64,000 nt of DNA, from positions 1 to 64,000 of the forward strand of contig NZ_JMPS01000023.1 of assembly GCF_000735455.1 (NCBI RefSeq). Direction: 5' to 3'. The position numbers and the translations under genes were made by a program. This stretch comes from Yokenella regensburgei ATCC 49455 (GTDB taxonomy: Bacteria > Pseudomonadota > Gammaproteobacteria > Enterobacterales > Enterobacteriaceae). This document shows positions 19,908 through 29,804 of the stretch, piece by piece; within the stretch, counting starts at the first letter, position 1; the number at the start of each line of letters is the position of its first letter. The notes beneath the pieces were generated by a model. It was not told the DNA's origin and made no database searches. It saw nothing but the letters and a program-made list of their open reading frames with translations.

Positions 19908-20618
19908 CGCCAGCTGCGGCTGAACCACGTCGCTGCTGATAGGCTTGCTCACCATATAGCGGCCGTCAACGACGGAAACCACCGGCGGCTTGTGGGTCTG
20001 TTCGAAATAGTCGTAGCCAGGTTTCAGCTGTTTCCAGAAGTCAGCGTAATAAGAGTATTTGTGGCGCTGCATATTGGTATCGGTCATACGGAACGGGTAG
20101 ATGCTGACCTGGACGCTTGACTGGCCGAACACCAGCGCACCAGTGACAAACTGGAAGATCTCGTCAATACCGCTGTCGGTCATGGCGTAGCAGCCGATCG
20201 ACACGCAGGCACCGTGAATCATCAGGTATTTACCTTCATAACCGTGCGCACGGTCATAGGCGTTTGGAAAACCGATATTGATCGCTTTATAAAAGCGGCT
20301 GTCGGGTTTGAGCTGGTTGCGGCTGACGTTATAAAAACCTTCCGGGCTTTTAAAATCGCCCTGGCGCTGTTTTGGGCCCAGGCCACCGGAATAGTTACAA
20401 ATCTTATAACTATCAAGAAGCTGGTAAGTTTCACCCATTTTGACGTAGAGGTCGAGCGCGCGCTCTTCTTTAAAGATCTGGATATATACCGGCGATCCCA
20501 TCAACTGCTGCTTAAATTCTTTGCTGACCGGCGTGGACCCGTGGTTGCTGCTAAGCAAACCGGCGAATGAGACGCACGGAATCAGAAACATCGCAATGAA
20601 CAATGCGATTTTGCGCAT
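19878..20618 (-). CDS. dpaA: DpaA (YafK/LdtF), L,D-transpeptidase-fold amidase
   Basis: A 246-residue exported protein of the YkuD fold. The signal peptide (about residues 1-19) ends A-G. The catalytic motif is [13 protein letters not shown], carrying the conserved His and Cys. In E. coli this protein (YafK) was shown to release Braun lipoprotein from peptidoglycan rather than attach it. The start at 20618 gives the signal peptide directly; upstream extension to 20663 does not. Its 3' end overlaps yafJ tail-to-tail by 30 nt. Confidence 0.9.
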   Translation of the reverse strand: MRKIALFIAMFLIPCVSFAGLLSSNHGSTPVSKEFKQQLMGSPVYIQIFKEERALDLYVKMGETYQLLDSYKICNYSGGLGPKQRQGDFKSPEGFYNVSRNQLKPDSRFYKAINIGFPNAYDRAHGYEGKYLMIHGACVSIGCYAMTDSGIDEIFQFVTGALVFGQSSVQVSIYPFRMTDTNMQRHKYSYYADFWKQLKPGYDYFEQTHKPPVVSVVDGRYMVSKPISSDVVQPQLASNYTVPETK

Positions 20619-21032
20619 ACTACTTGTTCCTTGATAAACCCGTAATGAATGCCAGGACGGCAAAAGAGACCCAAAAATAGGACTAATCCTGATTAGCTGC
20701 GCTCACATTAGCATCACCGTAGTTTTTCGCAAGCCCGGACCGCAGTGTTTACAATTTACTTATTCGTTATATCGCAAATAACCGCAAGCCACATTCAGAA
20801 CTTTGCGCAATAGCTCGCAAAACCGCAGCCTGACCCGGCGAAATGCTGCCTCCTGGGTGGCTAAAATGCTACACTCCCGCGGTCATTTGACGGAATAAGA
20901 AAGGATGCTTTTCCCCTCTCATGCCCACAGGGACATTGTTCGGGCGCCTGCAGTACCTTTCTTACGTTCATTTATCAATACGCTGATATCAGCTTATGGC
21001 TGATTTTGTGTTTATGGATACCTGCTAACCAT
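20619..21032 (+). promoter_or_regulatory. dpaA-nqrA intergenic region with structured nqr leader
   Basis: This 414-bp gap should hold the dpaA promoter and the nqr promoter and leader. Close to nqrA are a 9-bp inverted repeat, TAAGAAAGG (20896-20904) with CCTTTCTTA (20956-20964), enclosing a smaller GCCC/GGGC stem, and a perfect palindrome GCTGATATCAGC (20982-20993). The nqr mRNA may therefore start with a folded leader. I could not place a convincing promoter and saw no coding capacity. Confidence 0.5.
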
Positions 21033-22376
21033 ATGATTAAAATCACAAAAGGGCTAAATCTGCCCATAGCTGGCATACCTGTATCGCAGATTTCCGCAGG
21101 TGCGCCCGTCAAGCGCGTGGCGCTGCTCGGCGAAGAGTACGTCGGCATGCGTCCCTCCATGGCTGTTCAGGAAGGGGACCGGGTAAAGAAAGGGCAGTTG
21201 CTCTTCGAAGATAAAAAGAACCCGGGCGTGCGTTTTACCTCTCCGGCAAGCGGCGTGGTGAGTGCTATTCACCGTGGCGAGCGCCGGGTGCTGCAGTCGG
21301 TGGTCATCGACGTTGAAGGTGATGAATCCATGGCGTTTGACCGTTTCGCCGCTGACGAACTGGCCATGCTGACTGCAGAACAGGTGCAAAAACAGCTGCT
21401 TGAGTCTGGTCTGTGGACTGCCCTGCGTACCCGTCCTTATAGCAAAACCCCGGTTCCGGGCACCGAACCAACGGCTATCTTCGTTAACGCCATGGATACC
21501 AACCCGCTGGCGGCGGATCCGCAGCCGATCGTTCTCGCGCATCGCGAAGCGTTCAACGCGGGGTTGACACTACTCAGCCGTCTGACGCATGGCCCGATAC
21601 ACGTCTGCCAGGCTAGCGGTGGCAAACTTGGCGGCCATCCCTGCGGTCAGGTGAAGTTCAACGAATTCACCGGCCCTCACCCTGCCGGACTGGTGGGAAC
21701 GCATATTCATTTTCTCGCCCCTGTCAGTCTGCAAAAGCAGGTCTGGCACCTGAACTACCAGGATGCTATCGCCATTGGCAAGCTGTTCCTCGACGGTGAA
21801 CTGTGGAGCGAACGCATCATCGCCCTCGGTGGCCCGCAGGTAAAAGCGCCGCGTCTGCTGCGCACCGTTGTGGGTGCGAGTCTTGAAGACCTGTTGGCAG
21901 GTGAACTAGAGGAAGGGGAAAACCGGGTAATTTCTGGCTCGGTGCTGAACGGGACTATTGCCCGCGGACCGCACGGCTTCCTTGGTCGCTACCATTTGCA
22001 GGTAAGCGTGGTGGCTGAAGGGCGTAACAAAGAGCTGTTCGGCTGGGTGATGCCGGGGAAAGACAAATTCTCCGTGACCCGTACCACGCTCGGTCACTTC
22101 CTGAAACACCGTCTGTTTAACTTCTCCACTGATACCCACGGCGGTGAGCGCGCCATGGTCCCTATCGGCAACTACGAGCGCGTTATGCCGCTCGATATCC
22201 TGCCAACCCCGCTGCTGCGCGATCTGCTGGCCGGAGATTCCGACAGTGCTCAGGCGTTGGGGTGTCTGGAGCTGGATGAAGAAGATCTGGCGCTCTGTAC
22301 CTACGTCTGCCCGGGGAAATATGAATATGGCCCGGTGCTGCGCGAGATATTGACCCGTATTGAGCAGGAAGGATAA
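21033..22376 (+). CDS. nqrA: Na+-translocating NADH:quinone reductase subunit A
   Basis: A 447-residue subunit (Vibrio cholerae NqrA is 446) of the Na+-pumping NADH:ubiquinone oxidoreductase. It sits on the cytoplasmic side, lacks bound cofactors and contributes to the quinone site. The N-terminus [14 protein letters not shown] is the family signature and fixes the start at 21033. First gene of a seven-gene operon; nqrB begins 3 nt after its stop. Confidence 0.96.
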   Translation: MIKITKGLNLPIAGIPVSQISAGAPVKRVALLGEEYVGMRPSMAVQEGDRVKKGQLLFEDKKNPGVRFTSPASGVVSAIHRGERRVLQSVVIDVEGDESMAFDRFAADELAMLTAEQVQKQLLESGLWTALRTRPYSKTPVPGTEPTAIFVNAMDTNPLAADPQPIVLAHREAFNAGLTLLSRLTHGPIHVCQASGGKLGGHPCGQVKFNEFTGPHPAGLVGTHIHFLAPVSLQKQVWHLNYQDAIAIGKLFLDGELWSERIIALGGPQVKAPRLLRTVVGASLEDLLAGELEEGENRVISGSVLNGTIARGPHGFLGRYHLQVSVVAEGRNKELFGWVMPGKDKFSVTRTTLGHFLKHRLFNFSTDTHGGERAMVPIGNYERVMPLDILPTPLLRDLLAGDSDSAQALGCLELDEEDLALCTYVCPGKYEYGPVLREILTRIEQEG

Positions 22377-22379
22377 GTG

Positions 22380-23618
22380 ATGGGCTTAAAACATTATCTG
22401 GAAAAAATCGAGCCGCACTTTACGCAGGGCGGCAAACTTCAGAAGTGGTACCCGCTGTATGAAGCGGCAGCCACTATCTTTTATACCCCAGGTCAGGTGA
22501 CGAAAGGCGCCTCACACGTCCGTGATGCCATCGACCTGAAACGAATGATGATCCTGGTGTGGTTCGCGGTGTTCCCGACGATGTTCTGGGGCATGTATAA
22601 CGTGGGCCTGCAGACCATTCCGGCGCTGCACAGCCTGTATGGTGCGGAACAACTGCAGCAGGTGATTGCCAGCCACTGGCACTATCGCGTGGCGCAGGCG
22701 CTTGGGGTCAGCTTTGCAGCGGATGCCGGCTGGTTGAGCATGATGGGGCTGGGGGCAGTGTTCTTCCTGCCGATTTATCTTACCGTTTTCCTCGTCGGCG
22801 GATTCTGGGAAGTGCTGTTCGCTATTGTGCGTAAGCATGAGATCAACGAAGGCTTCTTCGTCACCTCAATTCTGTTTGCTCTGATCGTCCCACCCACCAT
22901 CCCGCTATGGCAGGCGGCGCTTGGGATCTCTTTCGGGGTGGTCATCGGCAAAGAGATCTTCGGCGGTACCGGACGTAACTTCCTTAACCCGGCGCTCGCG
23001 GGGCGTGCGTTCCTGTTCTTTGCTTATCCGGCGCAAATTTCTGGCGATCTGGTGTGGACGGCAGCGGATGGTTTCTCGGGCGCGACTCCGCTTTCCCAGT
23101 GGGCAAGCCACGGTGGAGAGGCGCTGGTCAACAACGTTAGCGGTCAGCCGGTTACCTGGTTTGACGCCTTCCTCGGCAATATTCCCGGTTCGATCGGCGA
23201 AGTTTCAACCCTGATGATCCTCATCGGCGGCGCAATCATTATCTTTGGTCGCGTTGCCTCCTGGCGCATTGTCGCCGGGGTGATGGTCGGCATGGTGGCA
23301 ACCGCTACGCTGTTCAACGTTATAGGTTCGGCCACCAACCCGATGTTTGCCATGCCGTGGTACTGGCACCTGGTGCTGGGTGGTTTTGCGTTTGGCATGA
23401 TGTTCATGGCAACCGATCCGGTTTCCGCATCGTTTACCGATAAAGGTAAATGGTGCTACGGCGCGCTGATTGGTGTGATGTGCGTGCTTATCCGCGTGGT
23501 GAACCCGGCCTATCCGGAAGGGATGATGCTGGCCATTCTGTTCGCTAACCTCTTTGCGCCGCTGTTCGATTACCTGGTGGTGCAGGCCAACATTAAGCGG
23601 AGGAAGTCACGTGGCTGA
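22380..23618 (+). CDS. nqrB: Na+-translocating NADH:quinone reductase subunit B
   Basis: A 412-residue polytopic membrane subunit that carries covalently bound FMN and forms part of the Na+ path. The flavinylation site S-G-A-T is at residues 233-236, so the FMN-bearing residue is Thr236, the same number as in V. cholerae. The start is ATG 22380; the overlapping GTG at 22377 is less likely. Hydrophobic segments are spread from residue 55 onward. Confidence 0.96.
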   Translation: MGLKHYLEKIEPHFTQGGKLQKWYPLYEAAATIFYTPGQVTKGASHVRDAIDLKRMMILVWFAVFPTMFWGMYNVGLQTIPALHSLYGAEQLQQVIASHWHYRVAQALGVSFAADAGWLSMMGLGAVFFLPIYLTVFLVGGFWEVLFAIVRKHEINEGFFVTSILFALIVPPTIPLWQAALGISFGVVIGKEIFGGTGRNFLNPALAGRAFLFFAYPAQISGDLVWTAADGFSGATPLSQWASHGGEALVNNVSGQPVTWFDAFLGNIPGSIGEVSTLMILIGGAIIIFGRVASWRIVAGVMVGMVATATLFNVIGSATNPMFAMPWYWHLVLGGFAFGMMFMATDPVSASFTDKGKWCYGALIGVMCVLIRVVNPAYPEGMMLAILFANLFAPLFDYLVVQANIKRRKSRG

Positions 23619-24405
23619 GAAAAAAAGTAACGACAGTATTGGCAAAACGCTGCTGGTGGTGCTGGTGCTCTGCCTGGTGTGCTCCATTGTGGTAGCAGGC
23701 TCGGCGGTAGGACTTAAATCGCGCCAGCAGGCGCAGCGTGCACTGGATAAGCAGCGCAACATCCTTGCGGTCGCCGGGCTGATGCAGCCAGAGATGAGCG
23801 CCGATGACGTCGCGCAGACCTTTAACTCCCGTATCACCCCACGCCTGCTGGAGCTGAAAACCGGTACGCTGCTGGATAAAGACCCGACGAAATTCAACCA
23901 GGCGCAGGCGTTGAAAGACCCGGAGCGCAGTATTGCGCTTGAGGCAGGCCAGGATCCTGCCGGGATTAAGCGACGCAGCAACATTATTGAAATCTATCTG
24001 GTGAAAGACGCCCAGCAAAAGGTGCAGGAAGTGGTGCTGCCGATATACGGCAACGGCCTGTGGTCGATGATGCACGCTTTTGTCGCGCTGGAAACCGATG
24101 GCCGGACGGTAAAAGGGATTACTTACTACGACCAGGGTGAAACCCCGGGGCTTGGCGGTGAAGTTGAAAACCCGAACTGGCGCGCACAGTTTGTCGGTAA
24201 GAAAATCCTCGACGACAACGGTTCGCCGGCGCTGAAGGTCATGAAGGGCGCAGCTCGTCCCGGTGATGAATATGCCGTGGATGGTCTTTCCGGCGCGACG
24301 CTCACCTCAAATGGCGTACAACACAGTTTTGATTTCTGGATGGGCGAACTGGGCTTTGGGCCTTTCCTGAAACAGGTTCGTGAAGGAGTGCTGAACAATG
24401 GCTGA
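23611..24405 (+). CDS. nqrC: Na+-translocating NADH:quinone reductase subunit C
   Basis: A 264-residue subunit with one N-terminal membrane anchor (about residues 11-34) and a periplasmic FMN-binding domain. The ApbE target motif S-G-A-T-L-T-S places covalent FMN on Thr230. It begins with GTG at 23611 behind a strong GGAGGAAG ribosome site and overlaps the end of nqrB by 8 nt. Confidence 0.96.
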   Translation: MAEKKSNDSIGKTLLVVLVLCLVCSIVVAGSAVGLKSRQQAQRALDKQRNILAVAGLMQPEMSADDVAQTFNSRITPRLLELKTGTLLDKDPTKFNQAQALKDPERSIALEAGQDPAGIKRRSNIIEIYLVKDAQQKVQEVVLPIYGNGLWSMMHAFVALETDGRTVKGITYYDQGETPGLGGEVENPNWRAQFVGKKILDDNGSPALKVMKGAARPGDEYAVDGLSGATLTSNGVQHSFDFWMGELGFGPFLKQVREGVLNNG

Positions 24406-25036
24406 ACAAAGCGAGATGAAAGAAGTTAAGCGGGTGCTGGTCGGGCCGCTGCTCGCCAATAACCCGATTGCCCTGCAGGTGCTGGGGGTCTGTTCGGCGC
24501 TGGCGGTAACCACCAAGCTCGAGACGGCGGTGGTGATGACCGTCGCGGTCACTCTGGTGACGGCGTTTTCCAGCATGTTTATCTCTATGATCCGCCATCA
24601 CATCCCAAATAGTGTACGCATCATCGTGCAGATGGCGATTATTGCCTCGCTGGTGATCGTGGTCGATCAGCTGCTGCGGGCGTTTGCCTATGAAGTCTCG
24701 AAGCAGCTTTCGGTCTTTGTGGGGCTAATCATCACCAACTGTATCGTGATGGGGCGTGCGGAGGCCTATGCCATGAAATCGCCGCCGCTGGCCTCCTTTA
24801 TGGACGGTATCGGTAATGGCCTTGGCTACGGTGTTATCCTGATTGTGGTTGGTTTTGTGCGTGAGCTTATCGGCAGCGGCAAGCTGTTTGGTGTTCAGGT
24901 GCTGGATACCGTGCAAAACGGTGGCTGGTATCTGCCGAACGGATTGTTCCTGCTGGCACCCAGCGCATTCTTTATTATCGGGTTGTTGATTTGGGCACTG
25001 CGTACCTGGAAGCCCGAACAGCAGGAAAAGGAGTAA
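24398..25036 (+). CDS. nqrD: Na+-translocating NADH:quinone reductase subunit D
   Basis: A 212-residue membrane subunit with six hydrophobic segments, paralogous to NqrE and Rnf[19 protein letters not shown] opens the membrane domain and T-N-C-I-V-M-G-R-A lies at about 110. The two Cys residues in these motifs belong to the intramembrane iron site shared with NqrE. It overlaps nqrC by 8 nt. Confidence 0.96.
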   Translation: MAEQSEMKEVKRVLVGPLLANNPIALQVLGVCSALAVTTKLETAVVMTVAVTLVTAFSSMFISMIRHHIPNSVRIIVQMAIIASLVIVVDQLLRAFAYEVSKQLSVFVGLIITNCIVMGRAEAYAMKSPPLASFMDGIGNGLGYGVILIVVGFVRELIGSGKLFGVQVLDTVQNGGWYLPNGLFLLAPSAFFIIGLLIWALRTWKPEQQEKE

Positions 25037-25042
25037 CCGCGA

Positions 25043-25639
25043 ATGGCTCATTATCTCACTCTGTTTGTCAGGGCGGTGTTTGTTGAGAACATGGCGCTGG
25101 CCTTCTTCCTCGGTATGTGTACCTTCCTCGCGGTGTCGAAGAAGGTATCTACGGCGTTTGGTCTTGGCGTGGCGGTGACCGTCGTGCTCGGCCTGTCGGT
25201 GCCAATCAATAACCTGGTGTATAACCTGGTGCTGCGCGACGGTGCGCTGGTGGAAGGGGTGGATCTCAGCTTCCTCAACTTCATCACCTTTATTGGCGTC
25301 ATTGCCGCGCTGGTGCAAATTCTCGAGATGATCCTCGATAAGTATTTCCCGGCGCTGTACAACGCGCTCGGCATCTTCCTGCCGCTGATTGCCGTAAACT
25401 GCGCCATTTTTGGCGGCGTCTCATTTATGGTGCAGCGCGACTATAACTTCAGTGAATCTGTTGTATATGGATTCGGATCCGGTATTGGCTGGATGCTGGC
25501 GATTGTCGCGATGGCGGGGATCCGCGAAAAAATGAAATATGCGAACGTGCCCGCAGGACTGCGTGGCTTAGGGATCACCTTTATCACCACCGGCCTGATG
25601 GCGTTGGGCTTTATGTCCTTCTCCGGTGTGCAGCTGTAA
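25043..25639 (+). CDS. nqrE: Na+-translocating NADH:quinone reductase subunit E
   Basis: A 198-residue membrane subunit, partner of NqrD with inverted topology. The Cys-containing segments [12 protein letters not shown] and V-N-C-A-I-F-G-G-V supply its part of the intramembrane iron site. It starts 6 nt after the nqrD stop codon. Confidence 0.96.
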   Translation: MAHYLTLFVRAVFVENMALAFFLGMCTFLAVSKKVSTAFGLGVAVTVVLGLSVPINNLVYNLVLRDGALVEGVDLSFLNFITFIGVIAALVQILEMILDKYFPALYNALGIFLPLIAVNCAIFGGVSFMVQRDYNFSESVVYGFGSGIGWMLAIVAMAGIREKMKYANVPAGLRGLGITFITTGLMALGFMSFSGVQL

Positions 25640-25651
25640 GGGCGGAAAAGT

Positions 25652-26875
25652 ATGGAAATTATTCTTGGGGTGGTGATGTTCACCCTGATCGTTCTGGTAC
25701 TGTCGGGACTGATTCTGGCGGCGCGATCGAAGCTGGTTAACGCCGGTGACGTGACCATTGAAATTAACGATGAAGCAGACCTCAGGCTGCGCACGCCTGC
25801 GGGCGACAAGCTTCTGAATACGCTCTCCGGCAATGGTATTTTTGTCTCCTCCGCCTGCGGTGGCGGTGGCTCCTGCGGGCAGTGTCGGGTGACGGTGAAA
25901 GAGGGCGGTGGTGACATTCTGCCGACCGAGCTTGCCCATATCACCAAACGTGAAGCGAAAGCCGGTTGTCGCCTGGCCTGTCAGGTGGCGGTACGCCAGA
26001 ACATGAAAATCGAGCTGCCGGAAGAGATTTTCGGCGTGAAGAAGTGGGAATGTGAGGTCATCTCGAATGACAACAAAGCTACCTTCATTAAAGAGCTGAA
26101 GCTCGCTATCCCGGCGGGGGAAAGCGTACCGTTCCGCGCTGGTGGCTATATTCAGATTGAATGCCCGCCGCATGAAGTGGCTTATGCCGATTTTGATGTG
26201 CCCGAAGAGTACCGCGGAGACTGGGACAAATTTAATCTGTTCCGCTACGTATCTCGGGTTACGGAGCCGACGCTGCGCGCCTACTCGATGGCGAACTACC
26301 CGGATGAGAAGGGGATTATCATGCTCAACGTGCGTATCGCCACGCCGCCGCCGTCGGCGCCGGACGTTCCGCCGGGCATTATGTCCTCCTGGATCTGGTC
26401 GTTGAAGGCAGGAGACAAGGTCACCATCTCCGGGCCGTTCGGCGAGTTCTTTGCCAAAGAGACCGACGCTGAGATGGTCTTCATCGGCGGTGGTGCCGGG
26501 ATGGCGCCAATGCGTTCGCACATTTTCGATCAGCTCAAGCGTCTGGGCAGCAAGCGTAAAATCAGCTTCTGGTACGGGGCGCGCTCGCTGCGCGAAATGT
26601 TCTATGACGACGAGTTCGAACAGCTGGCGCGTGATAACCCGAACTTTACCTTCCACGTTGCGCTTTCTGACGCTCAGCCGGAAGATAACTGGACGGGTTA
26701 TACAGGCTTCATCCATAACGTGCTGTATGAAAACTACCTGCGCGACCACCCGGCGCCTGAGGACTGTGAGTTTTATATGTGCGGGCCGCCGGTAATGAAC
26801 GCAGCGGTTATCAGCATGCTGAAAAACCTGGGCGTGGAGGATGAAAACATCATGCTCGACGACTTTGGAGGCTGA
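25652..26875 (+). CDS. nqrF: Na+-translocating NADH:quinone reductase subunit F
   Basis: A 407-residue NADH-oxidising subunit. One N-terminal membrane helix (about 3-25), a 2Fe-2S domain with [10 protein letters not shown] and a distal Cys in G-C-R-L-A-C-Q (about 70-111), then a ferredoxin reductase-like FAD/NADH module with [19 protein letters not shown] and C-G-P-P-V-M-N. It is the electron entry point of the complex. Confidence 0.97.
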   Translation: MEIILGVVMFTLIVLVLSGLILAARSKLVNAGDVTIEINDEADLRLRTPAGDKLLNTLSGNGIFVSSACGGGGSCGQCRVTVKEGGGDILPTELAHITKREAKAGCRLACQVAVRQNMKIELPEEIFGVKKWECEVISNDNKATFIKELKLAIPAGESVPFRAGGYIQIECPPHEVAYADFDVPEEYRGDWDKFNLFRYVSRVTEPTLRAYSMANYPDEKGIIMLNVRIATPPPSAPDVPPGIMSSWIWSLKAGDKVTISGPFGEFFAKETDAEMVFIGGGAGMAPMRSHIFDQLKRLGSKRKISFWYGARSLREMFYDDEFEQLARDNPNFTFHVALSDAQPEDNWTGYTGFIHNVLYENYLRDHPAPEDCEFYMCGPPVMNAAVISMLKNLGVEDENIMLDDFGG

Positions 26876-27090
26876 TGATGTTAACCGTGTTTCTGGCGAC
26901 ATTTGGCATCTTTTTGCTGGTGGTTCTCGGCATGTCGCTTGGGTATCTGGTGAAGCGTAAAAGCATTCAGGGCAGCTGCGGTGGTATCTCCTCCCTCGGG
27001 ATGGAAAAAGTCTGCGACTGCCCGGAGCCCTGCGACGCGCGGAAAAAACGCATGGCCCGCGAGGCTCGCCAGCAAAACCGGATTTTGTAA
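26875..27090 (+). CDS. nqrM: Na+-NQR maturation factor NqrM
   Basis: A 71-residue protein with one membrane helix (about 4-25) and four cysteines (S-C-G-G-I near 35 and C-D-C-P-E-P-C near 47-53). NqrM (DUF539) delivers iron to the NqrD/NqrE site in Vibrio. Its start overlaps the last base of the nqrF stop codon, so it is co-translated; ATG 26878 is an alternative. In Vibrio the flavin transferase gene apbE lies between nqrF and nqrM; here it is missing. Confidence 0.92.
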   Translation: MMLTVFLATFGIFLLVVLGMSLGYLVKRKSIQGSCGGISSLGMEKVCDCPEPCDARKKRMAREARQQNRIL

Positions 27091-27097
27091 TGCAAAC

Positions 27098-27133
27098 GCA
27101 GCCGATGTCTCCTGCATGAAGGACATCGGCTGC
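27098..27133 (+). terminator. Hairpin at the end of the nqr operon
   Basis: A perfect 12-bp stem (27098-27109 with 27122-27133), 8 bp past the nqrM stop. No T-tract follows, so termination may depend on Rho or the hairpin may protect the mRNA 3' end. It lies between convergent genes. Confidence 0.6.
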
Positions 27134-27157
27134 AGTGTGTCAGTGGAAAGAGAATAA

Positions 27158-27469
27158 TCAGACTAACAGCGTATCTAATTGCTTGAAAAGTAAGTTAAGT
27201 GCTGCAATGTCATTATAATCAATGCCATTATTGAGCTCATCAATGGCTGCTAGCGTGAGTATCCTGGCAAGGTTGGCCTGACCAGAGTTCAGGTCGCCCG
27301 GTGCTATTTTGTCAATGGCCTGAATATAAACCCAGATATGTGAGGCAGCGCTTTCGTAATACCCACTCTCTTCATCGCTAACACCGGGTGCGCCGATGTT
27401 TTGACTGCATTTCTCAGCGAGTATTCTAAGGTTGTCTATTAATAATGTTTTCTGTACTTGAGTTGCCAT
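27158..27469 (-). CDS. Hypothetical 103-residue protein of unknown function
   Basis: I do not recognise this protein. It is small, acidic and predicted mainly helical, with no signal peptide or membrane segment. Three in-frame ATGs occur at 27475, 27472 and 27469; the AGAGG ribosome site sits best (8 nt) for 27469. It begins 12 nt past the stop of the upstream lipoprotein gene, so the two form an operon. The pair is AT-richer than flanking nqr and dinB genes and has no counterpart at this locus in E. coli K-12, which suggests acquisition. Confidence 0.7.
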   Translation of the reverse strand: MATQVQKTLLIDNLRILAEKCSQNIGAPGVSDEESGYYESAASHIWVYIQAIDKIAPGDLNSGQANLARILTLAAIDELNNGIDYNDIAALNLLFKQLDTLLV

Positions 27470-27481
27470 CATCATATCCTC

Positions 27482-28486
27482 TTAAAGTAATGCTGCTTTA
27501 GCGAGAGGTTTAACAATTTGCGTGATGTCATTAACGGCTCTGCGTAGGTTAGCTCTGGCAATTTCATTTTTTCTCGACTTCTGTTCTGGAGTTAATCCCG
27601 TATTGCTGATAATGGCGAGAAGCTCATTATTACATTTTACAAATGAATCAATAGCAATTTCTGTGGAAGTTTTATTTTCTTTGATGATGTTTAGACTATT
27701 TTTCATATTCAGTACTCGACCGGCAAACTCGCTTGATTTATCAAAGTCGGTAAAGTTCTTTTTACGAATGGCAGGATTGTTATAATACCTGACCATCGCA
27801 TTGATGCTGGTCTGGTTCATAGCAACCACATAATTATCTTTAAGTTGAATCACATGAGTACGAAGTGATTCTAAGTTTTGTGACTGTTGCGGTCCGCGGG
27901 CTTTCACTAACTCTCCGATATCTTCACCATTGGCGTGCTGCTGGGCGAGTGTCAGCATGAAATCAGCCATATCCTTAAGGGCAGAGACCTGTGATGCGTC
28001 GAGATGGGCTTGCTCTGCCAGCTTCTTAGCTGCATCGCTATCGGTTTTTGCCGCATCTAACAGGTCTTTTAACGCTGAATCATCATTGGATGTATAGGCG
28101 CTCAGCGCATTCAGATATTCGCTGAATGATTTTAGCGCCGCCTGGTCGACGGCGAAATCAGATTGAGATAGTGGCAGGAAGCTCGGGAGGTCTTTATAAT
28201 CTAAACCACTATTTTTTTCGGATGAGCAAAGGTTACTCGAAAGGTTTTTTGGCGGTAGGTATTTCCCTTCCGCATTAAAATTACACTCTGGGTGAGTAGC
28301 GTAAATAATTGATGCGCTCTGAATTTGTAGAGCAATAAGACTATTAAAATAATCATTGGAAGCAATGATGACTTTTTGTCCTTCGGCAACTGTTTTTTGG
28401 GTTTGCTCTTCAGTCATTTGCCCTTTGGCGCAGGCAGATAATATCCAGGCTATAGATATAGCCATCATTAGTTTTGTTTTATTCAT
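27482..28486 (-). CDS. Hypothetical lipoprotein of unknown function
   Basis: A 334-residue predicted lipoprotein. The signal peptide ends in lipobox L-S-A-C (Cys19); the residues after it (A-K) give no inner membrane retention signal, so the outer membrane is likely. The mature part is almost entirely helical, with three further Cys residues (near 69, 89 and 287) and no motif I can name. It is the first gene of a two-gene unit with the 103-residue protein. Base composition is AT-rich relative to neighbours. It could be a structural or immunity-type lipoprotein, but the sequence does not decide this. Confidence 0.75.
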   Translation of the reverse strand: MNKTKLMMAISIAWILSACAKGQMTEEQTQKTVAEGQKVIIASNDYFNSLIALQIQSASIIYATHPECNFNAEGKYLPPKNLSSNLCSSEKNSGLDYKDLPSFLPLSQSDFAVDQAALKSFSEYLNALSAYTSNDDSALKDLLDAAKTDSDAAKKLAEQAHLDASQVSALKDMADFMLTLAQQHANGEDIGELVKARGPQQSQNLESLRTHVIQLKDNYVVAMNQTSINAMVRYYNNPAIRKKNFTDFDKSSEFAGRVLNMKNSLNIIKENKTSTEIAIDSFVKCNNELLAIISNTGLTPEQKSRKNEIARANLRRAVNDITQIVKPLAKAALL

Positions 28487-28658
28487 ACTTAAACCTTGCT
28501 GTAGTGTGAGTCATGAACAAACGGAAACAAATAGTAACACTGCGTTAGTAAAATAAAGCTATGTCACTTTTTAATTCTTTGCCACAGCACATAAGTATTA
28601 TTTTTTCTGCTTAGCCCGATTCAGGTCGCAACGCCGAACTTCCCTGTGTGAGGATTTG

Positions 28659-28678
28659 TGCTGTATACTTATCCAGTG
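28659..28678 (+). promoter_or_regulatory. LexA (SOS) box of dinB
   Basis: A 20-bp site with the CTG-N10-CAG core (CTGTATACTTATCCAG), 17 bp upstream of the dinB start. Position and sequence are close to the known E. coli dinB LexA operator. Confidence 0.88.
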
Positions 28679-28695
28679 GTGAGTGAGGGCTAACA

Positions 28696-29751
28696 ATGCG
28701 CAAAATTATCCATGTCGATATGGACTGTTTTTTCGCCGCGGTTGAAATGCGGGATAATCCAGCCCTGCGCGACATCCCGATAGCCATTGGCGGCAGCCGG
28801 GTACAAAGGGGGGTTATCAGTACCGCCAACTACCCGGCGCGGAAATTTGGTGTACGCAGCGCCATGCCGACGGCGATGGCGCTGAAGCTGTGTCCGCATC
28901 TCACGCTGCTGCCAGGACGCTTCGATGCCTATAAAGAAGCCTCGGTGCATATTCGCGAGATCTTTTCCCGCTACACCTCGCTTATCGAGCCCTTATCGCT
29001 GGACGAAGCTTATCTTGATGTCAGCGACAGCGTTCACTGCCTGGGCTCGGCAACGCTGATGGCCCAGGAGATCCGCCAGACGATATTCAACGAGCTGCAG
29101 CTGACGGCTTCGGCGGGCGTCGCGCCGGTTAAATTCCTCGCTAAAATTGCCTCCGATCTCAACAAACCCAACGGCCAGTATGTGATAACCCCCGCCGATG
29201 TCCCGGCCTTTCTGAAGACGCTGCCGCTTGCAAAGATCCCCGGGGTCGGGAAAGTCTCCGCCGCAAAGCTTGAAAGTATGGGGCTACGTACCTGCGAAGA
29301 TGTGCAGAAAAGCGATCTCGCCATGCTGCTCAAGCGTTTTGGTAAGTTTGGTCGGGTGCTGTGGGAGCGCAGCCAGGGGATCGATGAGCGTGAGATAAGC
29401 AGTGAGCGCCTGCGTAAATCGGTGGGCGTAGAGCGTACCCTGATAGAAGATATTCACGACTGGGCAGAGTGTGAAGCCATCATTGAACGGCTGTACCCTG
29501 AGCTGGAGCGTCGGCTGGCGAAGGTGAAACCGGATCTGCTGATTGCCCGTCAGGGTATCAAACTTAAATTCAACGATTTCCAGCTCACAACCCAGGAACA
29601 CGTCTGGCCGAAGCTTAACAAAGCCGATTTAATTGCTACGGCGTATAACACCTGGCAGGAACGAAGAAGCGGCAGGGGGGTAAGGCTGGTGGGATTGCAC
29701 GTGACGCTGCTGGATCCGCAAATGGAGCGCCAGCTGGTGCTTGGACTGTAG
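28696..29751 (+). CDS. dinB: DNA polymerase IV (Y-family, translesion)
   Basis: A 351-residue protein, the exact length of E. coli DinB. The catalytic acidic residues lie in H-V-D-M-D-C-F-F-A (Asp8) and S-L-D-E-A-Y-L-D-V (Asp103, Glu104). A helix-hairpin-helix stretch (I-P-G-V-G-K-V-S-A) precedes the little-finger domain, and the C-terminus Q-L-V-L-G-L is the beta-clamp binding peptide. Induced by DNA damage through the LexA box just upstream. Confidence 0.97.
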   Translation: MRKIIHVDMDCFFAAVEMRDNPALRDIPIAIGGSRVQRGVISTANYPARKFGVRSAMPTAMALKLCPHLTLLPGRFDAYKEASVHIREIFSRYTSLIEPLSLDEAYLDVSDSVHCLGSATLMAQEIRQTIFNELQLTASAGVAPVKFLAKIASDLNKPNGQYVITPADVPAFLKTLPLAKIPGVGKVSAAKLESMGLRTCEDVQKSDLAMLLKRFGKFGRVLWERSQGIDEREISSERLRKSVGVERTLIEDIHDWAECEAIIERLYPELERRLAKVKPDLLIARQGIKLKFNDFQLTTQEHVWPKLNKADLIATAYNTWQERRSGRGVRLVGLHVTLLDPQMERQLVLGL

Positions 29752-29776
29752 GTCGGGTAAGCGCAGCGCACCCGAC
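29752..29776. repeat. REP-like palindrome between dinB and pepD
   Basis: GTCGGGT (29752-29758) and ACCCGAC (29770-29776) flank a GC-rich centre immediately after the dinB stop codon, between convergent genes. This has the form of an enterobacterial REP (repetitive extragenic palindrome) element. No second unit is obvious in the window. Confidence 0.6.
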
Positions 29777-29804
29777 AATGCTGCCGGGTACGCTACGTAA
29801 TGGC

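Noticed and set aside
25568..26902. 444-codon open frame opposite nqrE-nqrF
   Set aside because: It is antisense to two intact, overlapping-operon genes with clear motifs, and its product resembles no protein family I know. It is a shadow frame.
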